Positions 28,773-37,300 of a DNA stretch of 64,000 nt are shown here, piece after piece. This DNA comes from MFD00082-c5 sp963697995 (GTDB lineage: Bacteria; Chlamydiota; Chlamydiia; Chlamydiales; JAJFMB01). The stretch's first letter is position 1, and every line of letters starts with the position of its first letter. The translations under genes were made by a program, and so were the position numbers. Under the pieces are notes generated by a model, which saw only the letters and a program-made list of their open reading frames with translations, did not search any database and was not told where the DNA came from. The stretch is from the NCBI GenBank assembly GCA_963697995.1, contig OY969110.1:248001-312000 (forward strand). The letters run 5' to 3'.

Positions 28773-29540
28773 TTAGTTCGCGACACCGGCGCCGCCTTGA
28801 TCGCCTTGATAGCCGGAATCATAGCTTGAGTCCGCTTGGTAGCCTGTGTTTTGTTGATAGCTTGAGTCCGCTTGGTAGCTTGTGTTTTGTTGATAGCTTG
28901 TGTCTTGTTGATAACTTGTACTGCTTGGATACGTAGAATATCCGCTATAGCTTGAGCTATTACCGGATGAGTAATTAGTATTAGACATTCCAGGATTTGA
29001 ATAATTATTATTTCTTGCATAGTTGGAATTATAATTTGTTTGAGGCGCGCTTCTAAAACTAGAGGAAGGTGCGCTATAGTTGGATCTAGGATTGTAACTA
29101 CTCTTTGCATTTTGAGTGCTGTTTGAATTGGATTCTGAGGAGATGACTTTTCCGGCATTACCCAGGGCGCCATTTAAAATATTGTTATATGCTGAGCCGA
29201 GGCTGCTTGCCTGGGCTGCGTTTTGAGCGGCATTTTCAGCCAATAGAGCGCCTGCATAACTGAAACCGGTACCGGCCAAACCATCGATTCCGGCAGATCC
29301 GGCTCCCATAGCCCCTGTTGTAAGTCCGGCAGAGTTCGCCAACTGAGCGGCTTTTTTTGCGGCATCTAAAGCTTCGCTAGCGGCATCTAATTCGGAATTA
29401 GCCTGCTGCCAATTGGCATAAGTGGACTGCATGGCAGTCAAGCTTGAGATATCGAATACATTCTTTTGCGCGATATTCACGGCATATAGAGCGGCATCGT
29501 ATCTAGATTGAGCAGCTGAGACACTGGAATTTATTGACAT
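28773..29540 (-). CDS. Repeat-rich protein, Ser/Tyr/Gln tail
   Basis: 255 residues from ATG at 29540 behind AAAGGAAATAAC. Residues 1-90 (SVSAAQSRYDAALYAV, ASEALDAAKKAAQLANSAGL, MGAGSAG) are homologous to the protein at 26051-26545. Residues 150-235 are Ser/Asn/Tyr-rich, followed by tandem units of about eight residues (TSYQQNTSYQADSSYQ) and a Gly/Gln end. The DNA repeats at about 28810-28920 are nearly exact and prone to slippage, so the length may vary among strains. There is no signal peptide. A disordered tail with a helical head fits a secreted or surface protein, but function is unknown. Confidence 0.7.
   Translation of the reverse strand: MSINSSVSAAQSRYDAALYAVNIAQKNVFDISSLTAMQSTYANWQQANSELDAASEALDAAKKAAQLANSAGLTTGAMGAGSAGIDGLAGTGFSYAGALLAENAAQNAAQASSLGSAYNNILNGALGNAGKVISSESNSNSTQNAKSSYNPRSNYSAPSSSFRSAPQTNYNSNYARNNNYSNPGMSNTNYSSGNSSSYSGYSTYPSSTSYQQDTSYQQNTSYQADSSYQQNTGYQADSSYDSGYQGDQGGAGVAN
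28810..28925 (-). repeat. Tandem repeat inside the Ser/Tyr/Gln-tail gene
   Basis: Five to six imperfect 24- to 27-base units built on GCTTGAGTCCGCTTGGTAGC and TTGTGTTTTGTTGATAGC, encoding (T/S)SYQ(Q/A)(N/D). They stay in frame. Confidence 0.8.
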
Positions 29541-29731
29541 GTTATTTCCTTTAAATTTGGTTTGTAACAAAATGGGTATTACAGTTTAAAGCCATTCACC
29601 TAATCTTGCAATATTTATTTGGCATTCTACTCTGGAAAATAGGGATTTTCAGGAACTCATGAGAGTACTTTCCCCTTCTGCTTGCCACGAAAAGATGTTT
29701 CTGGTTTACTCTAATGTGTTCGGAGTTACAC

Positions 29732-29799
29732 GGGGTATAGGACTCATAACTTAGCTAGTCCTCAGGTTTCAAGTCCTAAGTTGCCCCACTTTTTTCTAA
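29732..29799 (+). repeat. Degenerate tRNA copy and attR-like repeat (right end of island)
   Basis: The sequence keeps GGGG, ACTCATAAC and CAAGTCC...GTTGCCCCAC of the tRNA at 15072-15145 but lacks the D-arm and has broken stems. Its last 30 bases (29770-29799), including the following T-run and CTAA, match 15129-15154. This fits the attR of an element integrated at the 3' end of that tRNA. 29541-29731 carries the diverged repeat shared with 22310-22440; 29800-29977 holds nothing I can name. Confidence 0.65.
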
Positions 29800-29977
29800 A
29801 TTTCCAAAAAATTCAAAGTGCTAGGTCTTAAACACAATAAAAGTTATGAGACAAATAGACAATCTGCCTTTTAGTGTTATAAAAATGTCTTGTTTTTGGT
29901 CTCTCCCTCTGACATGATGAATCGCTTGAGAAAAGGAAGGCGGCATGAAAGTGGGCCCCTCAGAAAAAGCCTAAAAT

Positions 29978-30328
29978 TTGATTGAGCAAAGGGAAATTCA
30001 GTTGCAACAGGAAAATCCTGATTATCTTTATAGATTTGTCTCTTTAGAGCAATGGCAAGAAATCCAGCTTCAAAATCAAGTCGTCAACTCATCGATAGAC
30101 AAGGATTTCATTCATCTTGCAACGAAGAAGCAACTCAACGCGGTGACTCAAAAGTTTTGGAATAATAAAGACCATATTATCCTAAAACTTGCTTCAAAAA
30201 TAGTTAAAAAGCGTTTGCTCTATGAAACTAATTCAGGGGGAACCACGCGATATTATCACCTCTATGAAGGACATATTCCTCTTGATGCAGTTGTAGAATT
30301 TTCTATAGTCCGTGGGATCAATAATTAA
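29978..30328 (+). CDS. DUF952 family protein
   Basis: 116 residues. An in-frame stop lies just upstream, so translation must begin at TTG 29978 or a later TTG. The pattern LYRFVSLEQWQEIQ, VNSSIDKDFIHLATKKQL, LLYETN and HLYEGHIPLDAVVEF is that of DUF952, a small cytoplasmic family, often in glutathione-S-transferase-associated or stress contexts, of unproven biochemistry. It is the first of four same-strand genes. Confidence 0.8.
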   Translation: MIEQREIQLQQENPDYLYRFVSLEQWQEIQLQNQVVNSSIDKDFIHLATKKQLNAVTQKFWNNKDHIILKLASKIVKKRLLYETNSGGTTRYYHLYEGHIPLDAVVEFSIVRGINN

Positions 30329-30390
30329 TAGACTTACAAGGAGATAATTAAAATGACTCTTTATTGCGATGTGGTCGATAGGTTATTGAA

Positions 30391-31017
30391 ATGAAAATAC
30401 TAATAGTCGTATCTCTTGGAATAATCATCTTAAGTGCAATAGCATATTACGTTATGAGCCAAATTGAACAGCCAAATTACAAACTAGTTAAGTCAAAAGG
30501 CCCTATTGAAATCCGCGACTATGCGCCACTCATTTTAGCTCAAGTTGAAGTTTCCGGGGAAAGAAAACAAGCGATTCGTGAGGGGTTTCAAATTCTCGCG
30601 GATTATATCTTTGGAAATAATACGTCAAACAAAAAAATGGAAATGACAGCACCGGTTACTAATGAATTGAGCGAAAAAATGGCTATGACCGCTCCCGTGC
30701 TACAGCAACAGGATAGCAATCATTGGAAAATCAGTTTTGTAATGCCTAAAAAATATAGCTTTGAAACCCTTCCAAAACCCCATTCTAAAGAGGTGGTTTT
30801 GATTCAGTTGCCAGCTAGGCGTTTTGCCACTATTCGGTTTTCAGGTGTACCAGATGACGAAAGCATAAAGCTGCATACAAAGGAGTTGGAAGCGTTTATT
30901 GCAGATGAAAAACTGAAAATTATTGGAGGGACTCTCCTAGCATTTTACAATCCACCCTGGACAATACCTTTTTTGCGTCGAAATGAAGTGATGATAGAGA
31001 TAGGCTCTGATCGATGA
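30391..31017 (+). CDS. SOUL family (heme-binding-like) protein
   Basis: 208 residues: one N-terminal membrane anchor (ILIVVSLGIIILSAIAYYV), then a full SOUL domain, with YKLVKSKGPIEIRDYAP, ADYIFGNN, the twin MTAPV motifs (KMEMTAPV and KMAMTAPV), ISFVMPKKYSFETLP and YNPPWTIPFLRRNEV. SOUL proteins bind heme or other porphyrin-like ligands in some organisms; bacterial functions are not defined. It is anchored in the inner membrane, probably facing the periplasm. It lies in a row with DUF952, DUF2878-DCC and ATP-grasp genes. Confidence 0.9.
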   Translation: MKILIVVSLGIIILSAIAYYVMSQIEQPNYKLVKSKGPIEIRDYAPLILAQVEVSGERKQAIREGFQILADYIFGNNTSNKKMEMTAPVTNELSEKMAMTAPVLQQQDSNHWKISFVMPKKYSFETLPKPHSKEVVLIQLPARRFATIRFSGVPDDESIKLHTKELEAFIADEKLKIIGGTLLAFYNPPWTIPFLRRNEVMIEIGSDR

Positions 31018-31039
31018 GAGAAGCAAAAGGTCTATCTAC

Positions 31040-31960
31040 ATGAACTTGTCGTTGCTTAATAGCCTTTGCTACACAGTGGGTTGGTTTTGGTGTGTCCTTT
31101 TTGGCATTCATGGTCACACCCTTATAGCCGTAATAGGAGCGGTTTTATTAATACTATTTCAGCTCTATTACACCAAAATTAAAGATACCTCTTTATACAT
31201 TCAAGATCTGCTTTTAGTCATTTTTTCTGTTCCCTTAGGGACTCTTTTGGAACTATTTTTTATTCAAACAAACGTTATCCATTATAATACAACCAAAGGG
31301 CTTCCTCCCATTTGGATTGTTTTGCTCTACCCTCTCTTCTCCCTATTGTTCAATCACTCATTAAAAATACTCAAAAAACATTATCTGGCATCTTTTCTAT
31401 TCGGTTTTCTAGGGGCCCCCTTAAGTTATATTGCGGGTATTTCTCTCGGAGGATTAACTTTTCCACACCCCCTTTTACAAACTTGGATCATCATTGGAAC
31501 CTCCTGGGGTCTATTCCTTTCTCTTCTTGCTAAAATTGCAACTATTGTTGAAAGAGCCACAAGAGAAACTTTAGAAGAGCGAGACTCACAAAATAATTTA
31601 AAATTACTTTATGATGGTGAATGCCCTATCTGTAAAAGAGAAATTTGCTTTCTTCAAAAAAAGAACGTTAAAAACAAAATAAATTTTGTCGACATCTCAT
31701 CAAAAGAGTTTTCACCACTTGAGAATAACAGGATTGACTACAACAGGGCGATGTCTCAAATTTACGCAATTGATGGTAAGGGGAATTTTTTAGTGGGTCT
31801 ATCAGCCTTTGCAGCTGTTTACGCAAGGTGTCAGTTGTTACTCATCTCAACTTTGCTCCGTATCCCTTTTATAAAAATTATCCTTAAGCCACTTTACACC
31901 CTATTTGCAAAAAACCGTCTTTGGTTAACAGGAAGAATGAATATCCACAAAAAAAAATAG
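31040..31960 (+). CDS. DUF2878 membrane protein fused to DCC (DUF393) domain
   Basis: 306 residues. The first 175 are hydrophobic with about six helices in the DUF2878 pattern (LLNSLCYTVGWFWCVLFG, IHGHTLIAV). Residues 185-300 are a DCC-family thiol-disulfide domain: LLYDGECPICKREICFLQK carries the D-x-E-C-x-x-C motif, followed by AMSQIYAIDGKGNFLVGLSAF. The two domains are usually separate proteins, so this fusion suggests a membrane-tethered redox protein. The next gene begins 5 bases downstream. Confidence 0.82.
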   Translation: MNLSLLNSLCYTVGWFWCVLFGIHGHTLIAVIGAVLLILFQLYYTKIKDTSLYIQDLLLVIFSVPLGTLLELFFIQTNVIHYNTTKGLPPIWIVLLYPLFSLLFNHSLKILKKHYLASFLFGFLGAPLSYIAGISLGGLTFPHPLLQTWIIIGTSWGLFLSLLAKIATIVERATRETLEERDSQNNLKLLYDGECPICKREICFLQKKNVKNKINFVDISSKEFSPLENNRIDYNRAMSQIYAIDGKGNFLVGLSAFAAVYARCQLLLISTLLRIPFIKIILKPLYTLFAKNRLWLTGRMNIHKKK

Positions 31961-31965
31961 CGAAA

Positions 31966-33258
31966 ATGGGCAGATTTATGGAAAAAGATATAAAAAGTAT
32001 TATTTTGGTGCACCCAACCATTTCGATAGACTACTTATTCCCATTCTTGAAAAAACATGGGTATAAGATTTTCAGCATCATGACTCAGCTAGAAAATACG
32101 CAAATTGAAACTGATTATATACTGCAACACAGCGATTTTGTTTTGAATGGTAGTACAGATCCAGAGCAAGATCTTGAAAAGATAAGAGAACTCATTCAAA
32201 CAAACAGTTTAGATATTAAGGCGATAATAAATGGACTAGATGCAGCCATCTATTATGCCGATTTTTTGCAGAAAACTTTGCTTAGATTTCCACTTGATCT
32301 TAACCGCTCAAAGCTCCGAACTAACAAATACGAAGTGTTTAAGGCTCTAAAAAAGCATAAATTAGCTGCTATTCCAACTGTAGAAATTACCGATCCAACC
32401 AAAGTGCAAAATAACTTGCGAGAAATAAATCAAATAGGCTTTCCATTAATCGCTAAACCCTCTGAAAATACTGCCGTCATGGCTGCAGTTGAAATGATTG
32501 ACTCCCTGCAAGAGATCTATAGTTATTTGGAAAAATATTTTAATAAGCAAAACACCTATTACAAAGATAAAATTATAGATAAAATCATACTGCAGAAATA
32601 TATACCTTTAGAAGAATACGTGATTGATTTTATCTCTTATGCAGGCAAACACTATTGCTGTGGATTAGCGACTTATGTCAAATCAACTGAAGGGAGTCTC
32701 TACCGCATTGATAGGCAAGTACGTACACTCACACTTAGTGAGATTCCCGGCATCGCTTCTGTGGTCACCTATGTGAGTCAATGCCTAGATGCGTTAGGTG
32801 TAGAGTATGGGCTTACGCATAATGAAGTTTTTTGGGATGGAGCTCATGAATTTTACCTCATCGAATCGAATAATCGGTTTGGAGGCAATTACTTAGCTGA
32901 AATGTATCATTACACTTATGGGCACAATCCTGTAGAAAGGTATATTGAATTTTGTTTGGGGCAAGCAGCTACTGGGTATCGAGTAGACAAACGGAAAGAG
33001 CATTGTGTTTCTGTCGAGTTATTTAATAAAACAGTACCAATCGCTTCCCGCTTAAATGTCACAGATCTTACCTCTTTTAAACGTGTTCTTCATTTTCGGA
33101 AAAAAGAGCAAAATGCCCCCGATTTTTACAAGCATTACAAAAGGGTTGAGCATATTTGCGCATCAGTTTTGTTAAGCAATCCCTTTAAACTCAATTTAGA
33201 AGAGGATATTACTCATCTTTTAGAAAGAGAACAGGACAGCACCCTATTTTTACCTTAA
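31966..33258 (+). CDS. ATP-grasp ligase-like protein
   Basis: 430 residues from ATG 31966 (31978 possible). The order of a carboxylate-amine ligase is visible: N-terminal pre-ATP domain (SIILVHPTISIDYLFPFLKK), Lys-containing central motif GFPLIAKPSEN, EEYVIDFISYAGKHY, and the Mg-binding IESNNRFGGNYLAEM. Relatives include L-amino-acid ligases and enzymes that add amino acids to small molecules or peptides using ATP. It probably forms an amide bond; the substrates are unknown. It is co-directional with the SOUL and DCC genes. No further biosynthetic gene is adjacent, as the next element is a MITE. Confidence 0.8.
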   Translation: MGRFMEKDIKSIILVHPTISIDYLFPFLKKHGYKIFSIMTQLENTQIETDYILQHSDFVLNGSTDPEQDLEKIRELIQTNSLDIKAIINGLDAAIYYADFLQKTLLRFPLDLNRSKLRTNKYEVFKALKKHKLAAIPTVEITDPTKVQNNLREINQIGFPLIAKPSENTAVMAAVEMIDSLQEIYSYLEKYFNKQNTYYKDKIIDKIILQKYIPLEEYVIDFISYAGKHYCCGLATYVKSTEGSLYRIDRQVRTLTLSEIPGIASVVTYVSQCLDALGVEYGLTHNEVFWDGAHEFYLIESNNRFGGNYLAEMYHYTYGHNPVERYIEFCLGQAATGYRVDKRKEHCVSVELFNKTVPIASRLNVTDLTSFKRVLHFRKKEQNAPDFYKHYKRVEHICASVLLSNPFKLNLEEDITHLLEREQDSTLFLP

Positions 33259-33324
33259 GTTCTCGTAAGTCTTTGGAAAAAGATTTAAATAAAATGACCC
33301 AAATGAATATAATTTTCAGCTAAC

Positions 33325-33589
33325 TAGTCGGCCCTGAAAAAAGTAAGGGTTCCTTGAGAAAAATTTGCAGTTAACAAGGAAGAGCAAGGTTTATTTATAG
33401 GGCAATGAGAAAAGCTTAAAAATTTTGCGAATGGAATACGCACTCTCCAAAGAAAAAGTGATCCTTTTGCAACAAAAAATGCGGTGAACGATGCTTCACC
33501 CCCCTTGCCAAGGTTTGGTGAGGAGTAAAACGCCTTTTTTGTCAAAAGGGACACTTTTTATTGGAGAGGACTTTTTTAAGGGCCGACTA
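33325..33589 (+). repeat. MITE-like element, TAGTCGGCCC family, copy 5 (short-deletion subtype)
   Basis: 265 bp, TA-bounded. Compared with copy 1 it lacks about 18 bases (AGACATAGCCTATTTTG) after GAGGAAGAG. The same deletion is shared by copies 6 and 7, so these three form a local subfamily. Confidence 0.9.
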
Positions 33590-33618
33590 AATAAAACGAT
33601 AACCCAAAGGTGAATAGT

Positions 33619-34377
33619 ATGAATTCTACCCTTCCTCAAATTCCGATGAGAGAGTCGATGACTGAACGACAAAGCACAAGAACATCATCTTGGGAAGCAA
33701 ATTTTGAAAATAACCATATACCTTTTGCAGAGAAGTTAGCTCATGGTATTGCTCAACACGTGTTAGAGAAACTAGCAGAGAGCATCAAAGATCCTTATAA
33801 AAAAACTATTAGCTCTCAAAATAAATTGGTATTTGATATTTCTTTGGAAATGACAAGAAGTCGTACCGCAAAAAAAATCAGCGATTTTACTCAAGGCGGA
33901 GAAAATTTACCCCCTTTTGACGCCTGGATAGCAAAATTCTCTGTTGATGAGAAAGAATCAGATGACTACTACGAAAACAGTACAAGAAAAATTGACGAAA
34001 AGTATTTTAAAAATTTAATGGCCATCGTGGGTCAAGCCGCCGCAAAAAAACTTAATAATTTATTAATTGATTACACCTCTAATCCTAACCAGAAGGATTT
34101 ACAATTCACAGCTCAATGGTCGCGACACGCCGAAAAAAGTTTTAGTGATTCCTCTGATTTTAGAGATAACTGTTTGCATATCGAATTATGGTTTGACGAA
34201 AAAACCTTTCCAAACGAGATTGAGGAAATAAGTTCACCGGCCATTGAACAATACAAGACCAAACAAAAACTACTCCAAAAAAATCGAAACAGAGTTAATC
34301 TAGTCGCTTCAGGGGTTTTCATCCTTTTTGGCTTAATATTTATTAGTATTTTTGGCGTACCGGGTAAACGTTATTAA
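33619..34377 (+). CDS. Hypothetical protein with C-terminal membrane anchor
   Basis: 252 residues from ATG 33619 (site AAAGGTGA); a GTG at 33610 is in frame but less likely. The first 225 residues are hydrophilic and unrecognised (AEKLAHGIAQHVLEKLAESI, FTQGGENLPPFDAWIAKF). A single C-terminal helix (VNLVASGVFILFGLIFISIF) ends in a short basic tail, the layout of a tail-anchored protein. It is enclosed by MITEs on both sides, and a degraded copy of its 5' end follows at about 34955-35010. Function unknown. Confidence 0.7.
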   Translation: MNSTLPQIPMRESMTERQSTRTSSWEANFENNHIPFAEKLAHGIAQHVLEKLAESIKDPYKKTISSQNKLVFDISLEMTRSRTAKKISDFTQGGENLPPFDAWIAKFSVDEKESDDYYENSTRKIDEKYFKNLMAIVGQAAAKKLNNLLIDYTSNPNQKDLQFTAQWSRHAEKSFSDSSDFRDNCLHIELWFDEKTFPNEIEEISSPAIEQYKTKQKLLQKNRNRVNLVASGVFILFGLIFISIFGVPGKRY

Positions 34378-34428
34378 TTTAATGCGTTCACTTTCTCTTG
34401 ATATTATAAAATATCACCTTAAAATGGA

Positions 34429-34690
34429 TAGTCGGCCCTGAAAAAGTAAGGGTTCCTTGAGAAAAATTTGCAGTTAACGAGGAAGAGCAAGGTTTATTTA
34501 TAGGGCAATGAGAAAAGCTTAAAAATTTTGCGAATGGAATACGCACTCTCCAAAGAAAAAGTGATCCTTTTGCAACAAAAAATGCGGTGAACGACGCTTC
34601 CCCCCCTTGCCAAGGTTTGGTGAGGAGTAAAACGCCTTTTTTGTCAAAAGGGACACTTTTTATTGGAGAGGACTTTTTCAGGGCCGACTA
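34429..34690 (+). repeat. MITE-like element, TAGTCGGCCC family, copy 6 (short-deletion subtype)
   Basis: 262 bp, complete TIRs, TA at both ends; separated by only two bases from copy 7. Confidence 0.9.
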
Positions 34691-34692
34691 AC

Positions 34693-34954
34693 TAGTCGGC
34701 CCTTAAAAAAGTAAGGGTTCCTTGAGAAAAATTTGCAGTTAACGAGGAAGAGCAAGGTTTATTTATAGGGCAATGAGAAAAGCTTAAAAATTTTGCGAAT
34801 GGAACACGCACTCTCCAAAGAAAAAGTGATCCTTTTGCAACAAAAAATGCGGTGAACGACGCTTCACCCCCCTTGCCAAGGTTTGGTGAGGAGTAAAACG
34901 CCTTTTTTGTCAAAAGGGACACTTTTTATTGGAGAGGACTTTTTTAAGGGCCTA
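34693..34954 (+). repeat. MITE-like element, TAGTCGGCCC family, copy 7 (damaged right end)
   Basis: The left TIR is complete, but the right TIR stops at GGGCC and lacks GACTA. It is nearly identical to copies 5 and 6, indicating recent local duplication or recombination. Confidence 0.88.
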
Positions 34955-35010
34955 ATGGATAGTGTATAAATTCTACCTTTCCTCAAATTGCGATTAGAGA
35001 GTCGAGATTA
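34955..35010 (+). pseudogene. Fragment duplicate of the 5' end of the 33619 gene
   Basis: GATAGTGTATAAATTCTACC...TTAGAGAGTCGA matches the sequence around the start of the 33619 gene (AATAGTATGAATTCTACC...). The start codon has become ATAA. It implies a tandem duplication, since mostly deleted, or recombination through the flanking MITEs. Confidence 0.6.
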
Positions 35011-35079
35011 AGCAATATTTTTTCTATAAAATTTGAGATCTTTTCTTGACACCCTCAATTTGAATTTACAGAAGGGATG

Positions 35080-35357
35080 TTACGCTACCTGAACTACGAT
35101 AGCATTTAAGCGCCCTTCTTCAGCCATTTTAATCGCTTCTTTTTTTGTAATCCACTGAGCCTTTTTTGATGTTCCAACAAGAAATTAAGTAACGACATGC
35201 TGCTTATTCAGGTGTACCCCAAAACCTCTTTAATCTTCTTTTCAGACTTTGCCTCTTTATACTCTTCACGTCCTTCTCTTCATCCTTCATGCTTTTTTAA
35301 AGCATCAAGTAACTGCTCATATTCTTTATCGTTTAGAGAACGAATAGTTCGATTCAT
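35080..35357 (-). pseudogene. Decayed small gene(s), unknown
   Basis: Minus-strand frames give MNRTIRSLNDKEYEQLLDAL from 35357, interrupted by a stop, and end with AQWITKKEAIKMAEEGRLNA before TAA at 35080. The second piece resembles small DUF3892-type proteins. Frameshifts and stops make it a relic. The remaining gap to 35645 shows no gene. Confidence 0.4.
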
Positions 35358-35645
35358 ATCAAATTTAGTGAAAGCGCCAGTTACAGGCAAAGGATTAGGA
35401 TCAGAGGTTATGCAAAAAGGCCCGCACCTACATATGCTTAAGCTAAATGCACCCTTAAATTCAATAATAAGTCACTTTATTCTTGCTTAAACGCTCTTTA
35501 GATGGTAAAATTCCTCTTTAATAAATTTTTAGGGTAAAAAGCCGAAAAGAGTGAAGAATTTAGCTGAAATTAGCGGGGTCTTTTTCCGCTAAAAGCCCTA
35601 AAAATCAAAAAAAAATCACTTAAAACTAAATAAAAAGGCACAATT

Positions 35646-36977
35646 TTGAACATTACCCCATCTTTTGCATTTGACTTGTTGTTTAGTCAATGCCAAGCCT
35701 TAAAAATACATTTAAATATAAGACGAATACCTCTTGCTGATAAAACTCAACGAGGTGAAATTCAGCTACGTAAAAGTATTAATGATTTAATTCAAACTTT
35801 TGATGAGTATGCATCTCTTCTCGCCCAAGATTTATTAATGAATCAAAAACATATTGAGGACTATAATTGGATTAAAGTAAACTTAAACGGAATTCACCCA
35901 GAATTAATAGACAAGATCGAAAATATTAAAAGACTCACCTTTCTTTTAAATTTAGCTGCCAAACCCCTCGAATTAAAAAATTGGCTTAGTAATGAGCTAG
36001 GAGTAAACGATGTAAACACATCAAACGAAGGTATTTTAGCCGCATTTGATGCTATAGAGAAAAAAAATAAACCCAAATTAACGACAATTCTATCAGAAAT
36101 GATTGTTATAGCCCTTAAAATTCAAAGACCTGAAACTATTGTTTCAAAGTTTAACAATCGAACAGACCAACTTAAAGTTTTGGCGCACCTCGTGAATGCT
36201 GAAAAAAAAGCGCTCAAAGATTTAAAATTGACTCTAGAGGAGCTAAATATTATGGCTCCCCACCTTCGTTTTGTTAATTGCTACGATGTCGATTTTAAAA
36301 ATGAGGATGAAATTCAAACATTTTTAAATAATTGTAAAATTGCCGAAACGATATGGGTTAATAGTGACAAACTTAAAAGGCTCGATCAGTTACCAAAAAC
36401 ATTACAAATCCTAACTTGCCTCGAATCTGAAAATTTAACTCAAGTCAATGGATCTGAATGCCAAATGCTTAGACAAGTTACCTTAAGGAATTGTATCAGA
36501 TTAAACAATGTTAATATTGCTGGTTGCCGAGCGCTGCGAAGTCTTGACTGTGAAGGATCAACTCAATTAGAAAAAATAAATGCCTATCTCTGCGATAAGA
36601 TTGAAGTATTTACGTGTATTGGTTGTACAAATTTAAAAGTGGTCCATCTCTCATGCGATATATTTCAAATTCTTGAGGCTACTGTTATTCCCTGCTATTC
36701 AGATCTTATCCGCAATTCAGGACTTCCTAAAAACCCTTCCCATTTAATTCTTTTCACCCATTTAAATGAATTATTCCTCTCCAATTGCAACGATTTAGAA
36801 AAATTAAAGCTTGAAAAATGGCCGAATTTAAATAAAATAGCCCTTTCTAACTGTGAAAAACTTGCACAAATCGTCCTCATCGGCAACCCCAATTTAAAGG
36901 AGTTACACCTTTCCAACTGCCCTGGCGTGAAAAAATTTGAATCTGATTCATGCCTTAATTTAGAAATTTTTTCATAA
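35646..36977 (+). CDS. Leucine-rich-repeat protein
   Basis: 443 residues from TTG 35646 (AAAGG upstream; no earlier ATG). The N-terminal 200 residues are helical (LRKSINDLIQTFDEYASLLAQ). From about 210 on there are LRR units of about 21-23 residues with the pattern LxxLxLxNCxxL (LNELFLSNCNDLEKLKL, LNKIALSNCEKLAQIVLIGN, LKELHLSNCPGVKKF). There is no signal peptide. The gene ends only 19 bases before a MITE and its last repeat is incomplete, so it may be shortened. A related layout is seen in the partial gene at 62578. LRR proteins of protist symbionts are often host-directed; inferred only. Confidence 0.75.
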   Translation: MNITPSFAFDLLFSQCQALKIHLNIRRIPLADKTQRGEIQLRKSINDLIQTFDEYASLLAQDLLMNQKHIEDYNWIKVNLNGIHPELIDKIENIKRLTFLLNLAAKPLELKNWLSNELGVNDVNTSNEGILAAFDAIEKKNKPKLTTILSEMIVIALKIQRPETIVSKFNNRTDQLKVLAHLVNAEKKALKDLKLTLEELNIMAPHLRFVNCYDVDFKNEDEIQTFLNNCKIAETIWVNSDKLKRLDQLPKTLQILTCLESENLTQVNGSECQMLRQVTLRNCIRLNNVNIAGCRALRSLDCEGSTQLEKINAYLCDKIEVFTCIGCTNLKVVHLSCDIFQILEATVIPCYSDLIRNSGLPKNPSHLILFTHLNELFLSNCNDLEKLKLEKWPNLNKIALSNCEKLAQIVLIGNPNLKELHLSNCPGVKKFESDSCLNLEIFS

Positions 36978-36996
36978 CCAAAGGGAACTCCTCGCT

Positions 36997-37275
36997 TAGT
37001 CGGCCCTGAAAAAATAAGTGTTCCTTAAGAAAAATTTGCAGTTAACGAGGAAGAGAGACATAGCCTATTTTGCAAGGTTCAATTATATGACAATGAGAAA
37101 AGCTGCAAAAATTTCGCGTATGGAACACGCACTCTCCAAAGAAAAAGTGATCCTTTTGCAACAAAAAAAGCGGTGAACGACTCTTCCCCCCCCTTGAGGG
37201 GTTTGGTGAGGAGTAAAACGCCTTTTTTGTCAAAAGGGACACTTTTTATTGGAGAGGACTTTTTCAGGGCCGACT
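36997..37275 (+). repeat. MITE-like element, TAGTCGGCCC family, copy 8
   Basis: About 279 bp, reference orientation; the right outer TA has become TT. Confidence 0.9.
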
Positions 37276-37300
37276 TTTTACTATTTGTCGCCTTGATCTC

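Noticed and set aside
28810..28925. CRISPR-like spacing of repeats
   Set aside because: Repeats are contiguous, in frame and inside a coding region, with no unique spacers and no cas genes.
28751..28936. Plus-strand frame of repeated SLSPLGSLCFVDS units
   Set aside because: It is the antisense reading of the tandem repeat of the minus-strand gene at 28773-29540.
29732..29788. Possible second tRNA gene
   Set aside because: D-arm missing, stems broken; better explained as an island-end copy of the tRNA at 15072.
33324..33554. Recurrent 60-80-codon open frames inside MITE copies (for example 33324-33554, 34692-34922, 37042-37242, 48702-48902, 4076-4332)
   Set aside because: They recur only because the element recurs, have no ribosome site, and differ by frameshifts between copies. 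They are translations of the foldback DNA, not genes.
35197..35490. 97-codon plus-strand frame
   Set aside because: Antisense to a minus-strand gene relic; Ser/Phe-rich with no ribosome site.
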